From Shimazuella soli (GTDB lineage: Bacteria > Bacillota > Bacilli > Thermoactinomycetales > Thermoactinomycetaceae): DNA of 64,000 nucleotides. Positions 63,720 through 64,000 of the stretch are shown piece after piece; position 1 is the first letter of the stretch; each line of letters begins with the position of its first letter. A program made the position numbers and the translations under genes. The notes below the pieces were generated by a model. That model ran no database searches, was not told where the DNA came from, and saw only the letters and a program-made list of their open reading frames with translations. Where the stretch lies: assembly GCF_022511585.1 (NCBI RefSeq), contig NZ_JAKWBN010000001.1, positions 296,269-360,268 on the forward strand, read 5' to 3'.

Positions 63720-64000
63720 TTACTGTGTACTATCTAAGAAGACATGGTAGGCATCCAGGTATGCTGCAAGTAATAACGGCAGTGTAGGATGGGTTTCGTG
63801 CTCCATCAGACAGTATCGTTCGCTTTCCCAGATACTAGATCTTGTCCAGGAAGCTTTGATTTTGCTTGCGATATCCTTTCGTCCAAAAAGCCGTCCTCCT
63901 AGAGAATCATTTCGCTCGGTGCGCCAAGTCCAATAACGATTTCCCTCGATAGCACCAGCGGCTCCAAGCTCTTCGATTTGATGCGCCGTTTTAGCACGAT
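63720..64000 (-). CDS. Hypothetical protein, C-terminal part (runs off the right edge)
   Basis: 92 codons open from the right edge to the TAA at 63720-63722. Includes AHQIEELGAAGAIEGNRYWTW, SLGGRLFGRKDIASKIKASW and LLLAAYLDAYHVFLDSTQ. No family recognised; the mixed GC content and position suggest element 2 cargo, perhaps phage-derived. Confidence 0.5.
   Translation of the reverse strand, partial: RAKTAHQIEELGAAGAIEGNRYWTWRTERNDSLGGRLFGRKDIASKIKASWTRSSIWESERYCLMEHETHPTLPLLLAAYLDAYHVFLDSTQ

Larger units (their letters stand above)
57100..64000. mobile_element. sigK-intervening element 2 (classical skin position), left part, runs past the window
   Basis: Left boundary is within 57100-57115, at GAAAATGATATTC; AATGA at 57100-57104 equals the crossover pentamer I recall for the B. 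subtilis skin. Everything from there to the right edge is non-sigK. It carries a SpoIVCA-like recombinase at 61666-63189 and a mosaic of ordinary and high-GC gene pieces. The right end is not visible, so length and integrity are unknown. Confidence 0.65.

Noticed and set aside
1-64000. tRNA, rRNA, known riboswitches, CRISPR arrays
   Set aside because: None recognised by eye on either strand; a covariance-model search was not possible.

Overview
The window looks like a low-GC, endospore-forming Bacillota chromosome of the order Bacillales. The evidence is A-T-rich coding, GGAGG-type ribosome sites, many TTG/GTG starts, an aa3-type quinol oxidase operon (qoxABCD), a spore-coat-like protein, a Cse60-like protein and, above all, a split sigma-K gene. 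Thermoactinomycetaceae or a related family is a guess only. No rRNA, tRNA or CRISPR array was seen.

Layout. 1-3.9 kb: the end of a lasso-peptide cluster (B2 tail, cyclase, B1, exporter). 3.9-12.5 kb: oxidoreductase/HxlR, AAC(3)-like acetyltransferase, CYTH protein, lipid kinase, glutamate-synthase-like enzyme, Fsr-like MFS pump with a GntR regulator. 12.5-21.5 kb: a small secreted protein behind an 11-bp phased repeat array, an ADP-ribosylglycohydrolase, a TetR/flavin monooxygenase unit, a carboxylate symporter and an abrB gene cut by an IS3-family remnant. 21.6-29 kb: qoxABCD and hom-thrC-thrB. 29-49.7 kb: housekeeping and hypothetical genes (adenine deaminase, acyltransferase, HD protein, MFS, CPA2 antiporter, coat protein, DoxX/GyrI/WYL group), including a siderophore ABC operon reduced by deletion to three fragments behind an intact Fur box. 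50.3 kb: malate:quinone oxidoreductase.

52.1 kb to the end is the most unusual part. sigK, the late mother-cell sigma factor gene, is interrupted twice. Codons 1-67 are at 52163-52363. A 4604-bp element follows, with its own large serine recombinase at its right edge. Codons 68-116 are at 56968-57114. There the gene breaks again at the ENDILM codons, where (as I recall) the classical B. subtilis skin element sits. What follows is at least 6.9 kb with a second serine recombinase that closely resembles SpoIVCA. The last half of sigK is not in the window and should lie to the right. Removing exactly 4604 bp restores an in-frame sigK and at the same time extends the first recombinase by 34 codons, which suggests attP lies inside the recombinase gene.

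Element 1 carries an MNT/HEPN toxin-antitoxin pair (toxin with a premature stop), a Cse60-like gene, a decayed DnaC-like gene and small ORFs. Element 2 carries a secreted protein gene flanked by inverted gene fragments, a NUDIX/GntR pair, an exonuclease of distinctly high GC and several decayed high-GC gene fragments. Similar high-GC scraps occur near 13.1, 14.7 and 40.1 kb.
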